A stretch of DNA of 64,000 nucleotides from Mesorhizobium norvegicum. GTDB lineage: Bacteria > Pseudomonadota > Alphaproteobacteria > Rhizobiales > Rhizobiaceae. The translations under genes and the position numbers were made by a program. Below are positions 36,950-46,633 of the stretch, piece after piece; the first letter of the stretch is position 1; every line of letters starts with the position of its first letter. The notes below the pieces were generated by a model that worked only from the letters and a program-made list of their open reading frames with translations, did no database searches and was not told the origin of the DNA. The DNA is taken from positions 1-64,000 of the forward strand of contig NZ_SMYZ01000073.1 in NCBI RefSeq assembly GCF_004919685.1, written 5' to 3'.

Positions 36950-36950
36950 G

Positions 36951-37267
36951 CAGCGGTTTCGCGAGGCGCTTGCAGCCGAATTCGGAGAGCCGGTATCACG
37001 TTCGAGAAGAACTCCGCAGTCTCCTCGTTGATAGGTATGCGCCGCCTACAGCCCATTGATTCCGCGTGTTTCTGAACATTGAGGTTTCTGCCAGAAGGTT
37101 TCGGCAGGAGCTGGAGATTTGGCATCCTGGATGGCGAGGGATTTGTTGGGCGATGCGAAGTTGTCGAGCCTCGTCGTGGAAACCGGCGATGATCTGAAGG
37201 CGCGGATTGTCGCTCATGCCGCGACCGGCAAGCTTCGGCTGTGTGAATGATATCGCGCCATTCATTG
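36951..37267. other. non-coding stretch between RIT element and iclR-like gene
   Basis: 317 bases without a supported gene. A short minus-strand frame (MSDNPRLQIIAGFHDEARQLRIAQQIP) is unrecognised and probably a remnant. Confidence 0.35.
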
Positions 37268-38077
37268 CTACTGCTCCTTGGGGCGGGCAGAAATCACAAT
37301 TTGCTGTATGGTTTGAATCTCGCGCCTCATCCACCTCAGGAGCTTCGGAATCCGCTCTTGCGGCATGTGTGCAGTTGTCGCCTTGATAGCCAAGGCCCCC
37401 ACGACATCCTTGCCAGGCGGTCGGATCGGCAACGCTAGCGATGAAATTCCAGCTACGAGATGGCCCCCATCTAGAGCATACCCTAACTTACGGATGCCCG
37501 GCAGTTGGTGCAGGATTTCCTCTGCTGTTAGGCCGTTGAAAGCGTGGTACAGGGGGGCGTCGGCGCTTATGATTTCATTGGCTTCTTCAGGCGGCAAAAA
37601 AGCCAGAATTGCAAGGCTTGCTGAACCGACCCCCAGCGGCACCTGGTTCCACATGTGACGGGCCACGCGGTCAATGGGGTAGGTCCCCTCTTGCCAGTCT
37701 AAGCACACACTATGGAAGCCGCTTCGCGCCACCAGAGAGACAGAATTCCCCGTTTTGGCTGCCAGCCGCAATAGCGCGGGGCGGCAGCAACGACGTAAAG
37801 TCGTGCTTTCAACGGCCCTGACTCCGAGCGTGTATAATAACAAACCCAAGCGGTAACGCCTCGTTGAGGGATCTCTCTCAAGTAATAAATGCCGTTCAAG
37901 CGCGCTAACGATCCGATGCGTTGTTGACATGGTGAGGCCGAAAGTTTTCGCCATTTCGTGCACGCGCGCCCCTTCGTCCCCCACCTCGGCAAGATAGTTT
38001 AGAAGAGCCACTGAGCGGTCGAGAAGCTGTGCGCCCTTCACTTCTTCTGTTTCAGCCTTATTGATTTGCCTTCTCAC
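37268..38077 (-). CDS. IclR-family transcriptional regulator
   Basis: 269 residues from a GTG at 38077 with GAGG upstream; a TTG at 38092 would add five residues. The N-terminal winged helix is LLDRSVALLNYLAEVGDEGARVHEMAKTFGLTMSTTHRIVSALERHLLLERD. The C-terminal IclR effector domain is at about 95-260 (ALLRLAAKTGNSVSLVARSGFHSVCLDWQEG, LGVGSASLAILAFLPPEEANEII, GHLVAGISSLALPIRPPGKDVVGALAI). Such regulators control catabolic genes in response to small organic acids. The likely targets are the adjacent amino-acid-type genes at 38.3-44.2 kb. Confidence 0.9.
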   Translation of the reverse strand: MRRQINKAETEEVKGAQLLDRSVALLNYLAEVGDEGARVHEMAKTFGLTMSTTHRIVSALERHLLLERDPSTRRYRLGLLLYTLGVRAVESTTLRRCCRPALLRLAAKTGNSVSLVARSGFHSVCLDWQEGTYPIDRVARHMWNQVPLGVGSASLAILAFLPPEEANEIISADAPLYHAFNGLTAEEILHQLPGIRKLGYALDGGHLVAGISSLALPIRPPGKDVVGALAIKATTAHMPQERIPKLLRWMRREIQTIQQIVISARPKEQ

Positions 38078-38278
38078 GATGGTACGCCTCAAGGTTGCAA
38101 AACCGGTCGACTGCTAGGGTACTCAGTGGAAAAAACGGTGTGCCAAGTACTGCCGGAGGCCGGCTGTTTTTTGCGATCAGGCGAGACGCTTGCGGTGGCA
38201 GACAACCTACAGGCGTTCGGTGGGGTGACAGGGCTCAGATCGAACAAACAGCTGTACATTGGCAGGCCGGGCCGCGAG

Positions 38279-39442
38279 TTATGAAATCAGGCGGGCGTGA
38301 GTGGCGCCTGATTGAAGGCGACAGCAATATTCCGCATATTTGGCTGCCAACTCCTCTGCGCGTTTTTCGCACTCATCCAGTGCCATTGCTTCGCAATCGT
38401 AGCCGAGCAGATCACGCAGGATTCCTGCCGATTCTCCTGTGAAGCGCACAGTACCGTCGCTTTCGACCGCCTCGATCCCATCGTACGTCTGGCATTGCGA
38501 ATTGATCTCCACCGCATCGTCCAATGACAAGCCTTGAGGCAGTTCGATCGAAATACCAGTTGGAGCAATCCTGACGGGATAGCCTCCCACGAGACCTAGT
38601 GGTCCCGGCGCGTGAACAACGCGGTCCAAGTGATCGGCAAAGGCACGTAGAGTCGCTGTCGCTGACGAAGCAGTGACGGATTGCCCCGCTAGGCCTTTCA
38701 CCCGGCGGAAACGTCCGGCTACATTCGCGAAGATCTCATCGTGCCCCAGGTCCTGTGGCTTAACTTCCTGGCCGCTCCGATATATGGTCAAGTGATAGGG
38801 TGCCCCGTCCGTGGAACCGGTGCTCGGCATACGATAACTGACATAATGTTGGGCAAAAAACTGCACATCCACCGCTTTCAGTTCGCAACCCAGAAGATGT
38901 GCGGCTGCCAACCTGATGCCCGGCACGGCATTTGCGATGTTACCGATCCCAATAGTCGGCGAGAGACCCTCGGCCGCGAGCGCGGCATTCGTCACGTCAG
39001 GGTAGGATGCGTTTACGACGATGCTCTCCACACCGGCTTCCCGCACGGCCCTCATGAGGCGTCGTACGAGCACTAGATGCATAGGCGTCCATACGCCGCC
39101 GCGTGCTCGATCGATCTGCTGATATGCATCGGTCGGCAATTGAGTTATCCGCCACCAGGAATGCAAAGTCGTGGCATTAAAAATTATATCAGGACGGAGG
39201 GCCGCTAGGCGCTCTGCTGTAGCCTCCGTATTCATCAAATCCAGCGGAACTACCTCGATGGCCGGAGAGAGCCCGAGGTTTACGGCGGTGTACTTCGCGA
39301 GGTTGACCCTCAACGAGGCCCGCTGCAGATCTCGCGCTCCAACATGCAGATCGTAAGGTCTGCCACTTTGGCTGAGAAAATCAAGAACGGCCCCACCAAG
39401 TACGCCGTGCCCAACAATCAGGATCTTTACGCGGCCATTCAC
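38279..39442 (-). CDS. saccharopine dehydrogenase-like NAD(P)-binding protein
   Basis: 387 residues from the GTG at 39442, with GGAG 9 bases upstream; a TTG at 39493 is less likely. The Rossmann motif is KILIVGHGVLGGAVLDFLSQSG (GxGxxG), followed by an acidic strand and NATTLHSWW. The rest resembles the saccharopine-dehydrogenase/homospermidine-synthase-like fold, which acts on imine-linked amino acid conjugates. The exact substrate is unknown. It is divergent from alanine racemase, so the two may act on the same compound. Confidence 0.65.
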   Translation of the reverse strand: MNGRVKILIVGHGVLGGAVLDFLSQSGRPYDLHVGARDLQRASLRVNLAKYTAVNLGLSPAIEVVPLDLMNTEATAERLAALRPDIIFNATTLHSWWRITQLPTDAYQQIDRARGGVWTPMHLVLVRRLMRAVREAGVESIVVNASYPDVTNAALAAEGLSPTIGIGNIANAVPGIRLAAAHLLGCELKAVDVQFFAQHYVSYRMPSTGSTDGAPYHLTIYRSGQEVKPQDLGHDEIFANVAGRFRRVKGLAGQSVTASSATATLRAFADHLDRVVHAPGPLGLVGGYPVRIAPTGISIELPQGLSLDDAVEINSQCQTYDGIEAVESDGTVRFTGESAGILRDLLGYDCEAMALDECEKRAEELAAKYAEYCCRLQSGATHARLIS

Positions 39443-39740
39443 TGCAGATCTCCAGGTTCGTTGCCGAAGAATGTTGTAACGTGGAGCCAGCAAGGATGGA
39501 AGGAGAGCTCTGTGAATTTTATGTTACACGTGTGAAAACAAGTTGTAATATAAGTTTTACATTAATTATAGTGTCATTACTATGCTTTGAGCAGTTTATC
39601 TGTTATTCGATACCTATATCAATACTCACTGACGTGCGGCAAGAGGTATGGAGTGCGGCCGAGCAATGTGACGGTCTACATGCCGCCCGGTAAATTTGCG
39701 GTGCTTCGAAAGGCGGGCCGACGATGGTGGAGAGCAAGAC

Positions 39741-40862
39741 ATGTTGACCTCGGCACCACCTGCCGATGTTGTACTCGAAATCGATCTCAGCGCGATTCAG
39801 GCGAACTTTCAGACCATATCGGCCCTCGTTGGGCCACAGGTAAGGGTAGCCGCGGTCGTCAAAAGCGACGCCTACGGGCTTGGCTTGGTTAAGATTGCAG
39901 GCGCGCTCATTGACGCCGGATGTGATCTGCTGTTCGTCGGCAATCTGCACGAAGCGCTGCTTCTGAGGTCTTCCCACAGGGGCGCGGCAGTTGCGGTTTT
40001 TTGCGATGAGTTTGCGAGGTACGGCGGACACTATCGATCGAACGGCCTTATACCAGTTGTGAACAATTGTGTCGAATTGGATGCCATTAGCGGCGCACGG
40101 GAGCCGCAAACATACTTCCTCAACGTGGACACTGGACTTTCTCGCCTTGGTCTCGCTTTCGACGACGTACGGCGCAAGTATCTTTATGGTATCTTCGAGC
40201 GGCGTCCGCCTTCGGTCGTACTCAGCCACCTCGCATGCAGCGAACGCGCTGGGGACGCAATGAATTTGCTACAAAGGAACCGCTTTCGGGCGACGTCAGA
40301 TCTGCTTAAACCGACACTTCGTAGCCTCGCGGCCTCCGCCGGTGTGTGGCTAGGGGAACGCTATCACTTCGATATGGTGCGCGTGGGCTCGGCCCTTTAT
40401 GGACTTAACAATGCCGGCATCCGGCCAAATCCTCTAAAGCCCGTTGCCAGCCTCACGGCAAAGACACTCGAGGTGCGCAAGGTAGCAAGGGGGGAGGCAG
40501 TTGGATACGGTCCGACTTTTCGCACGGCCCGAGCCAGCCGCATAGCGATCGTCGCGATCGGCTATAAGCATGGGCTTCCATGGGGCTGCGCCAACAAGAT
40601 ATCCGTCCGGTTTGGTGGATATTCTGCTCCTTTAGTCGGAAGGGTGTCCATGGAATACATAACGATTGATGTAACGGATGTTCCTGAAACGCTCTGTGGT
40701 CCGGGTACGAATGTGGAACTGCTGGGCGACGATTTCACGGTCGATGACCTTGCCGCGACCGCTGGCGTTCATCCACAAGAAGTGCTCACGCGGCTTGGTG
40801 TCGGTTGCGCAAGGCGGTATTTGGATGGTTCTTCGCATCTGCGAGGTTCCCGGGCAATTTGA
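39741..40862 (+). CDS. alr: alanine racemase
   Basis: 373 residues from the ATG at 39741, with GGTGGAGA upstream. The PLP lysine is Lys41 in AAVVKSDAYGLG. The second catalytic base is Tyr256 in AVGYGPTFRT. FNVD-like (YFLNVDTGLSRLG), HFDMVRVGSALYG and RVSMEYITIDVTD are also conserved. It interconverts L- and D-alanine or a related amino acid. Clustering with the catabolic genes here suggests a catabolic role like DadX rather than a cell-wall role. Confidence 0.9.
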   Translation: MLTSAPPADVVLEIDLSAIQANFQTISALVGPQVRVAAVVKSDAYGLGLVKIAGALIDAGCDLLFVGNLHEALLLRSSHRGAAVAVFCDEFARYGGHYRSNGLIPVVNNCVELDAISGAREPQTYFLNVDTGLSRLGLAFDDVRRKYLYGIFERRPPSVVLSHLACSERAGDAMNLLQRNRFRATSDLLKPTLRSLAASAGVWLGERYHFDMVRVGSALYGLNNAGIRPNPLKPVASLTAKTLEVRKVARGEAVGYGPTFRTARASRIAIVAIGYKHGLPWGCANKISVRFGGYSAPLVGRVSMEYITIDVTDVPETLCGPGTNVELLGDDFTVDDLAATAGVHPQEVLTRLGVGCARRYLDGSSHLRGSRAI

Positions 40863-40917
40863 CTAATGCAGGCCCTCGCCACGATCCGCGCGGGTAGAGC
40901 GAAGAGGCCCGACTGCC

Positions 40918-41838
40918 TTGCTTCTAGATAGTTATTCGAAAGGGCTTCTTTTTGTCACGATCTCTGCAGTCGCGTGGAGCACCGCAGGGCTGTTCGTTAG
41001 GGTTCTGCCACTTGACGCTTGGACAATTTTGTTCTGGCGCAGTCTGTTTGCAGCGGCGTTCCTGGCAATTCATCTCTTTGTAGATGGGCCAAGACATAGC
41101 CTCCGCCCAACGGGGCGAGGGATGATTGTTGCAGCCTCGTTGGCAATCGCCCTGCTAGCGTTCATCCCAGCGTGTCAGTTGACCTCGATCGCCAACGTAG
41201 CAGTCCTCTATGGGACGACACCGATCTTCACGGCCATCCTGGGGTGGCTTTGGCTGGGAGAGACAATTCGTCCTGCGACCATGTTGGCAATAGTAACGAT
41301 GTCTGCAGGCACCGGCGTGCTCGTCTGGGGCACAAGTCTCGACTCCGAGTTTGTTGGCAACGCTCTTGCCGTCGCCATGACCTTCATGACCGCGTTTGTT
41401 GCTGTGTGTATCCGCCGGTACCGCGAAGAATCCCTTCTGGCTTCTATCTGCGCGGCCAACGTTTTCGTCTCACTGGTCAGCTCGTGCTTCACCGCGCCGC
41501 TATTACCAAGTCTGAGACATCTGGTTTATCTTGCCCTTTTTGGCCTAGTGCAAGTGGGATTGGCTTTTGTGTTCTATTCGGCTGGCGCTCGTCGCGTTCC
41601 AGCTTCGCAAGCCTCCTTGATTGGAGCGCTAGAAACGCCGCTCGCTCCGTTTTGGGTGTGGCTCGCATTCGGCGAAACACCCTCCCTGTCGACCCTCGTT
41701 GGGGGTGGGATCATTACCGCATCAACAGTTGGATACCTTCTAGGGATGGCCAGACTCGCGGCACGCCGTAGCGCTGACGGTCGGCTGTCTCAGGAGTTGC
41801 AGGAAGGCGTGAAAAAAGGAGCTAAGCTCAATGGATAA
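40918..41838 (+). CDS. EamA/DMT-family transporter
   Basis: 306 residues from a TTG at 40918. About ten transmembrane helices in two EamA repeats are visible: AVAWSTAGLFVRVLP, WRSLFAAAFLAIHLF, VAVLYGTTPIFTAILGWLWLGE, and in the second half FYSAGARRVPASQASLIGALETPLAPFWVWLAFGE. DMT proteins usually export amino acids or metabolites. It overlaps the HAD gene by 8 bp, so they are one operon. Confidence 0.85.
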   Translation: MLLDSYSKGLLFVTISAVAWSTAGLFVRVLPLDAWTILFWRSLFAAAFLAIHLFVDGPRHSLRPTGRGMIVAASLAIALLAFIPACQLTSIANVAVLYGTTPIFTAILGWLWLGETIRPATMLAIVTMSAGTGVLVWGTSLDSEFVGNALAVAMTFMTAFVAVCIRRYREESLLASICAANVFVSLVSSCFTAPLLPSLRHLVYLALFGLVQVGLAFVFYSAGARRVPASQASLIGALETPLAPFWVWLAFGETPSLSTLVGGGIITASTVGYLLGMARLAARRSADGRLSQELQEGVKKGAKLNG

Positions 41839-42706
41839 TTTGCAACCACCAATCATAATTGAAGGCATTGCGGAGATTATAGAAAAGTATCGCGCCGTCA
41901 TTTTGGATCTTTGGGGCGTCTTGCACGACGGGAAAGTGGCCTTTCCTCACGCGATCACTGCCCTGAATGCTTTGCGAAACAAGCAGCTTGCTATCTGCCT
42001 CCTTTCGAACTCTCCCCGTCGCGCCTACCAAGTTTCTAAACACTTACGGTCGATGGGAATAGAGCCATCTCAATATAACTATATTGTGACGTCTGGAGAG
42101 CTGGTTTACAAGGCGTTAGAAAATGTCTCAGACGACTGGCATAGAGCACTAGCATCTCGCTACTTCCACATCGGACCACCTGAGCTGGCGGGCTTGCTCC
42201 GGGGGTTACATCGGTTCGAGGTCTTTTCACCTCGGGAAGCCGACTTTATTTTAACCACCGGAGGGAGCGCTCTGCCGCCAGATGAAGTTGCGGCACTGTT
42301 GAAGGAATGTGCTTTGCGCAAACTTCCAATGGTCTGCGCGAATCCCGATCTGATCGTTTTAGTTGGCGATCAACTTGTTCTTTGTGCGGGGGCGCTCGCC
42401 GAGCAATACGAAGCGTTGGATGGAGAGGTTTTCTACCATGGAAAGCCGTATTCATCGGCTTACCGACGTGCACTCGACCTCCTCGGCTACGAAAGACATG
42501 AAGTGCTCGCAGTGGGTGATTCGCTACGGACCGACGTTGCGGGTGGTCGAAACGAGGGTATGGACGTGCTCTTCATTGCCAGCGGCATACATAGGGACGC
42601 GGCTGGTGACTTCAAAGCAGGCATATTCCCCAGTGCGCTGCTCCAACAGTTCTTTGCCGGAGAACCAGTCGTTCCCACGTTCGCTGCTTCCCTCTTTAGG
42701 TGGTAG
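41831..42706 (+). CDS. HAD-superfamily class IIA hydrolase
   Basis: 291 residues. Motif I is VILDLWGVLHDG (with Trp after the first Asp, as in the TIGR01459-type class IIA group). Motif II is ICLLSNSPRR. YHGKPYSSAYRRALDLLG gives the Lys, and motif IV is VLAVGDSLRTDVAGGRNEGMDVLFI. It is predicted to dephosphorylate a small metabolite. It overlaps the EamA gene and shares its operon. The substrate is unknown. Confidence 0.85.
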   Translation: MDNLQPPIIIEGIAEIIEKYRAVILDLWGVLHDGKVAFPHAITALNALRNKQLAICLLSNSPRRAYQVSKHLRSMGIEPSQYNYIVTSGELVYKALENVSDDWHRALASRYFHIGPPELAGLLRGLHRFEVFSPREADFILTTGGSALPPDEVAALLKECALRKLPMVCANPDLIVLVGDQLVLCAGALAEQYEALDGEVFYHGKPYSSAYRRALDLLGYERHEVLAVGDSLRTDVAGGRNEGMDVLFIASGIHRDAAGDFKAGIFPSALLQQFFAGEPVVPTFAASLFRW

Positions 42707-43042
42707 GAAAGGAAAGGTGACGAGAATGACCACCCTTGGCTGTTAATTGATTTCAAGGATGATCTCGATTTGAGAATCTGAGCTGACGGATTTGGACAAC
42801 CACGGTGCGCGCGTCAATATCGAGTTTTTCACGACGCCGCCCGGATCATCTCCACCGCGGCTGAATACTCGGCCACGCTCTCAAGCGTCTACGCAGCAGG
42901 TTGAACTTGATGGATTGCTGGCGAGAGCAATTCGAGGGTCGCCGCAGGTGAACGATTGGACTCCTCGACAGTCATTATCGATGAGGCCACGGGTAGCATA
43001 ATCTCGAAAGCCGGACTCGCGGAAGTCTATCGGAGCGGATAC
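42707..43042. other. non-coding stretch between HAD and enolase-superfamily genes
   Basis: 336 bases between convergent genes. One plus-strand frame (STVIIDEATGSIISKAGLAEVYRSGY) looks protein-like but has no start, so it may be a remnant. No terminator stands out. Confidence 0.35.
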
Positions 43043-44191
43043 CTATGTGCATGAAGCCCAGAGGTACGGTTCGATGTTTCGTTTTATAAGAACTGCTCCC
43101 ATTCCGGGCGCATCAGAAATTTCGAAATATCCGGAACTGATCGACGGCGGATTCTCAAGAACCTCAACATATCCATCATCCTCCTTAAAAGCCGGATAAT
43201 GCTCATGGATCATGAAATTCGTGATATTGGCTTCAATCTGTAGCGTTGCATTTTCGATTAGACTGCTTCCGCACACATGTGGAGCTACACGCATATTGTA
43301 GACTTCTGCCATCGCGCAAATTTTCTTCGTCTCCATCAAGCCTCCGGCCGTCCCAATATCAGGCTGGATAATCCCGCAAGCCTGCAACTCGAAGATCTTA
43401 CGGAACCCAAATCTTGTATAGACACGTTCTCCAACCGCTATCGGCAAGGGAATTTGTTCCGAAATTACTTTCAGCGCCCCGTTGTCGAATGGATCGCAGG
43501 GTTCTTCAACAAAGCAAATATCGAGCTCACCGATTTTGCGGCAAAACCGGATCGTCTCATCGGTAGTCAAGCCCCCACTGAGATCGACCATGAGCTCAAT
43601 TTCGGGCCCGGCCGCATCACGGACTGCCTTGACCCGGCGGTATGCAATCTCAATTGCTTCAGCTGACATCGATCGTCGAGTTACGTGTTGCAAAGCCGAG
43701 CCGACCCGCTGTGCCAAAGGGTAGAATTTGAGCGCCCCATATCCCTCCTTTAGAGGGCGTTCTACCGCACGGGCAAAATCGTCCGGCGTGTCAGCCGCAC
43801 CGTACCAACCGTTCGCGTAGGCGCGCACCCGGTCGCGGATCTTTCCGCCGAAAAGCTCATAAACGGGGACCCCGAGACATTTGCCTTTGATGTCCCAGAG
43901 AGCCTGCTCTATCGCGCTGATGCCGGCAAAGATAATCGCGCCACCATTCTTTGCCCAGAACGAATGATCGTACATTGTTGACCACAGCTCTTCGATCCGA
44001 GATGGGTCTTTGCCGATTAAGAATCTCTCCGAGAGATCCTTGATCATCCCTGCCGCTGCGGTCCCGCCAACGCCGTAGGCTATTCCCGCCTCGCCAGCCC
44101 CCGTTATGCCTTCGTCCGTCGAGATTTCAACTAAGACAGGATGGAGGCGCCCAGATTTGAGCAAATAGATATTTACACCGGTAATTTTCAT
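43043..44191 (-). CDS. enolase-superfamily enzyme (mandelate racemase/galactonate dehydratase type)
   Basis: 382 residues from the ATG at 44191. The N-terminal capping domain is MKITGVNIYLLKSGRLHPVLVEISTDEGITGAGEAG. In the barrel there is Lys in GALKFYP, and the metal ligands are Asp in LMVDLSGG, Glu in FVEEPCDP and Glu in IAVGERVYTRFG. The Asp-His dyad of the mandelate racemase subgroup is in IIQPDIGTAGG and APHVCGSSL. These enzymes abstract an alpha-proton from carboxylates. The start lies 22 bp from the C45 gene's stop, so the two are co-transcribed. Confidence 0.85.
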   Translation of the reverse strand: MKITGVNIYLLKSGRLHPVLVEISTDEGITGAGEAGIAYGVGGTAAAGMIKDLSERFLIGKDPSRIEELWSTMYDHSFWAKNGGAIIFAGISAIEQALWDIKGKCLGVPVYELFGGKIRDRVRAYANGWYGAADTPDDFARAVERPLKEGYGALKFYPLAQRVGSALQHVTRRSMSAEAIEIAYRRVKAVRDAAGPEIELMVDLSGGLTTDETIRFCRKIGELDICFVEEPCDPFDNGALKVISEQIPLPIAVGERVYTRFGFRKIFELQACGIIQPDIGTAGGLMETKKICAMAEVYNMRVAPHVCGSSLIENATLQIEANITNFMIHEHYPAFKEDDGYVEVLENPPSISSGYFEISDAPGMGAVLIKRNIEPYLWASCT

Positions 44192-44213
44192 AGTCGCCTC
44201 GCAATATGTTATC

Positions 44214-45245
44214 TTACAGGCTGACGCGCTGATACTCGGTAGCTGAGGGCATTCCTCGAGCCAGAAACAAGGTTCTGTTCCAGCACTGCATGACGACCGA
44301 AAAGGCCGTCTGAGTCGGCTCACGCAACGAGGTCTGCTTGCAGACCGAGTCAGGTGCATTTGTCCGATCCCGAAGAATATCCATGACCTCGCAGGCGTCT
44401 GTGCAGCCTGCTTCTCGTATTTTCAGAACCTCGAGGCGCTTCTGGCTCGACGGATATTGCCTGGCCAAAAGCTCCGAATCTTCATCAGCGCGAATTTGAT
44501 CATTCAAGGCATGATTGGTGTGGGCAAAGAATGAACCCGATCTGCACACCGACACGCCATGTCTCGCAGAGACCTCTATCGAGGCGATTTGGTTTGACGC
44601 ATCGCCGAAAAGATATGCCCGACCAGCCATATGCGGCAGAGACTTTGCCGCTTCGATTGCTGCATTGGCGTCTGGGCAGCCAAGAAAAACGCGGCGAACG
44701 ATTTGGCTTGGAATTCCGTCGCAACATGACTTCAAGACAAGGTCATTGTTGACGAACCCAAAGCCGGCTCGGTTGACCCCTAACCAACCGAGGCCACCTA
44801 CCGCTGCCACGGTAGCGAATTCGAAGCCACTTGTTCCTACATGAACGAAAAGAGCCTGTTCCGCATCGCTCCCGGGCGGCCCGTCCCAGTTCTGTGCAAC
44901 CAGCGCTCCCTCACGCGTTTGCACTGCCAGACCGCTGCAGCCCGTCGCCGTAGGCGGCGAAAGAAGTTCAAATGAGCTACGCAGGACGATACCCGACACC
45001 TCGAGGCCGGCACCGTCCGCGATTCCGCGCAACTCGGCTCCGACATGAGGAGCCATCACTTCGATCGTCGCCAGAACATCGCTGGCGCGACTGTGTGCCT
45101 GGGACAGATCCGCGGCTGACAAGGATGCTAAACGACGGCCGAGGGCCTGACCGATTGCGTCGGCGAACCGATTGCCATGCTGAAAGCCACGCTCATATGG
45201 AGAGCCCGACAGTACCATGATTGGGATAGGTTCCGCAGACGCCAT
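44214..45245 (-). CDS. C45 autoproteolytic acyltransferase/amidohydrolase
   Basis: 343 residues. It resembles acyl-CoA:6-aminopenicillanate acyltransferases and related Ntn hydrolases: SPYERGFQHGNRFADAIG at the N-terminus and the self-cleaving nucleophile Cys at about 103 in PTATGCSGLAVQTREGALVAQNWD. GWLGVNRAGFGFVNND and FAHTNHALNDQ follow. In bacteria the family hydrolyses amide bonds of acylated amino acids or peptides. A 19-bp operator lies 55 bp upstream. Together with the enolase-superfamily enzyme it suggests breakdown of an N-acyl compound (inference). Confidence 0.8.
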   Translation of the reverse strand: MASAEPIPIMVLSGSPYERGFQHGNRFADAIGQALGRRLASLSAADLSQAHSRASDVLATIEVMAPHVGAELRGIADGAGLEVSGIVLRSSFELLSPPTATGCSGLAVQTREGALVAQNWDGPPGSDAEQALFVHVGTSGFEFATVAAVGGLGWLGVNRAGFGFVNNDLVLKSCCDGIPSQIVRRVFLGCPDANAAIEAAKSLPHMAGRAYLFGDASNQIASIEVSARHGVSVCRSGSFFAHTNHALNDQIRADEDSELLARQYPSSQKRLEVLKIREAGCTDACEVMDILRDRTNAPDSVCKQTSLREPTQTAFSVVMQCWNRTLFLARGMPSATEYQRVSL

Positions 45246-45299
45246 CGCAATTGCGACCTTTGCGACAAAGACAATTATGGCCCCCTCTTAGGCCACACG

Positions 45300-45318
45300 A
45301 TTTTCTTGTCAAGAAAAT
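45300..45318. promoter_or_regulatory. palindromic operator 1 of the XRE-DctP regulator
   Basis: ATTTTCTTGTCAAGAAAAT has perfect 9-bp arms around one base. It lies upstream of the C45 gene, and the same core recurs at 46634-46650. Confidence 0.7.
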
Positions 45319-45330
45319 TCATGCACCGTC

Positions 45331-46491
45331 TCAGACCCCGGCCAAGGCGCTAATCTCCTTGACAAGGCCACTGCGCCAGGCGCCTTCCTTTTCCATCTCT
45401 TCAAAAACCTGGCGCGACTTTACCCGCCACGCCTTCACTCCTACGTTACAGAGAACCGCTCCGTCCTCCTCCAATAGGTCAGGCAAAAAATCATGCGTGT
45501 GTCCAAGCAAATTCGAACAAAATTCCGCAGCCTCGACGGCAGCTTGTTCCAGCCCGGTTTGAATGTGTGGAGCGAGAATTTGATAACGCTGTAGGTTCAT
45601 TGCAAATGTCAGGTCGAGCGGCCGGTAGTCCAATGCCGTCATGAACCGAGCAAATCGCGTGAAACGCATGCTCACAACATGACTGAGATTGGTAATCATC
45701 GCTGCAAATTTGCCGTCCTGGAACGCGTCCACCACCTCATTCCACGGAACGACGACAGGTCGGCACCCCATAATCTCGAGATAACGGAACATGGTATCGT
45801 TTTCAGGGCACCTTATGGGCAAGTCTCTTAGGTCATCCGGAGATAAGATAGGGGTTCGCGATAACAAAACTAGGGAAGGACCCCGCTTCCACTTCAAGCT
45901 CGGATTTAGAAGTTCGACCGAATTGCTTCGGAGGGCCTGCCTGACTTCTCGATCGAACAAGGAACTCTCCGAGAATCGTTCTAGATGCTTTTCATCGTCG
46001 AAACAAAACGGGAGTGATGCTAGTTTAACGGGATCCGAATAGTGCTGAAAAAACCCCAGGCTTTCAACGAAAATGTCAATAATTCCGTTGACGAGGGCGC
46101 GCACTTGAGTTTCAGCGGGACCAAGTTGCCCCCCGGGAAAGACCGAAATCGCAAGATCGTATCCAGTTTTTTCGCTGACTAGGGACGAGAACATCTCGAT
46201 AGCTCTGCCCTCAGGATCCCAGGACGGCACCAGAGTGCCCAAACAGCGCGGCATCTCGGAATCCGACTGAAGAAAATATTGCGCTGGCCGATCCAATTCC
46301 AGGCCGAAACGCACCAAAGCTGCGATCGACGCCGGGGCCTTTCCCGTTTCAAGCTTCGACAGCTGCGACACAGACATGCTGACCTTTCCGGCCAGCGCCT
46401 CGAGACTAAGGCTCTTGGCCTTCCGGGCCTCGCGCAGCCGCTTTCCAACCAAGCCATTGATCTGTTTTTCCACTTCGGATCTTGCGTCCAT
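45331..46491 (-). CDS. XRE regulator fused to a DctP-type binding domain
   Basis: 386 residues from the ATG at 46491. The N-terminal Cro/C1 HTH is at about 10-65 (KRLREARKAKSLSLEALAGKVSMSVSQLSKLETGKAPAS). The rest, about 95-385, resembles a TRAP-transporter substrate-binding protein (DctP): YDLAISVFPGGQLGPAETQVRALVNGIIDIFVESLGFF, LASLPFCFDD, IRCPENDTMFRYLEIMGCRPVVVPWNEVVDAFQDGKFAAMITNL. No signal peptide is present, so the binding domain works in the cytoplasm as a ligand sensor. Matching palindromes lie upstream of the C45 gene and of the M24 gene, so it probably regulates both. Confidence 0.85.
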   Translation of the reverse strand: MDARSEVEKQINGLVGKRLREARKAKSLSLEALAGKVSMSVSQLSKLETGKAPASIAALVRFGLELDRPAQYFLQSDSEMPRCLGTLVPSWDPEGRAIEMFSSLVSEKTGYDLAISVFPGGQLGPAETQVRALVNGIIDIFVESLGFFQHYSDPVKLASLPFCFDDEKHLERFSESSLFDREVRQALRSNSVELLNPSLKWKRGPSLVLLSRTPILSPDDLRDLPIRCPENDTMFRYLEIMGCRPVVVPWNEVVDAFQDGKFAAMITNLSHVVSMRFTRFARFMTALDYRPLDLTFAMNLQRYQILAPHIQTGLEQAAVEAAEFCSNLLGHTHDFLPDLLEEDGAVLCNVGVKAWRVKSRQVFEEMEKEGAWRSGLVKEISALAGV

Positions 46492-46633
46492 TACCGCTCC
46501 TGCGCGCTTGCCTCGATCGCGGCCGCTACTCTGCACCTAAGGCGGGTGGGGAAGGCAGGGGAAATCTCTGGGCCGTTCAGTACCCCTAACATACTCCTAT
46601 AGGAAAATACAGGCGGCAGAGGATGCGCAAGAA

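Larger units (their letters stand above)
33772..36950 (-). mobile_element. RIT (recombinase-in-trio) element, decayed
   Basis: Three tyrosine recombinase genes lie in a row on one strand with ATGA overlaps (36190-36193 and 34828-34831), the hallmark of RIT elements. All three carry frameshifts. The left end contains 13-bp inverted arms (ATAATGCGGAGGA near 33788 and TCCTCCGCATTAT near 33840). A GGAGGCG...CGCCTCC repeat lies near 36908-36930 at the other end. The exact borders are uncertain. Confidence 0.7.
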
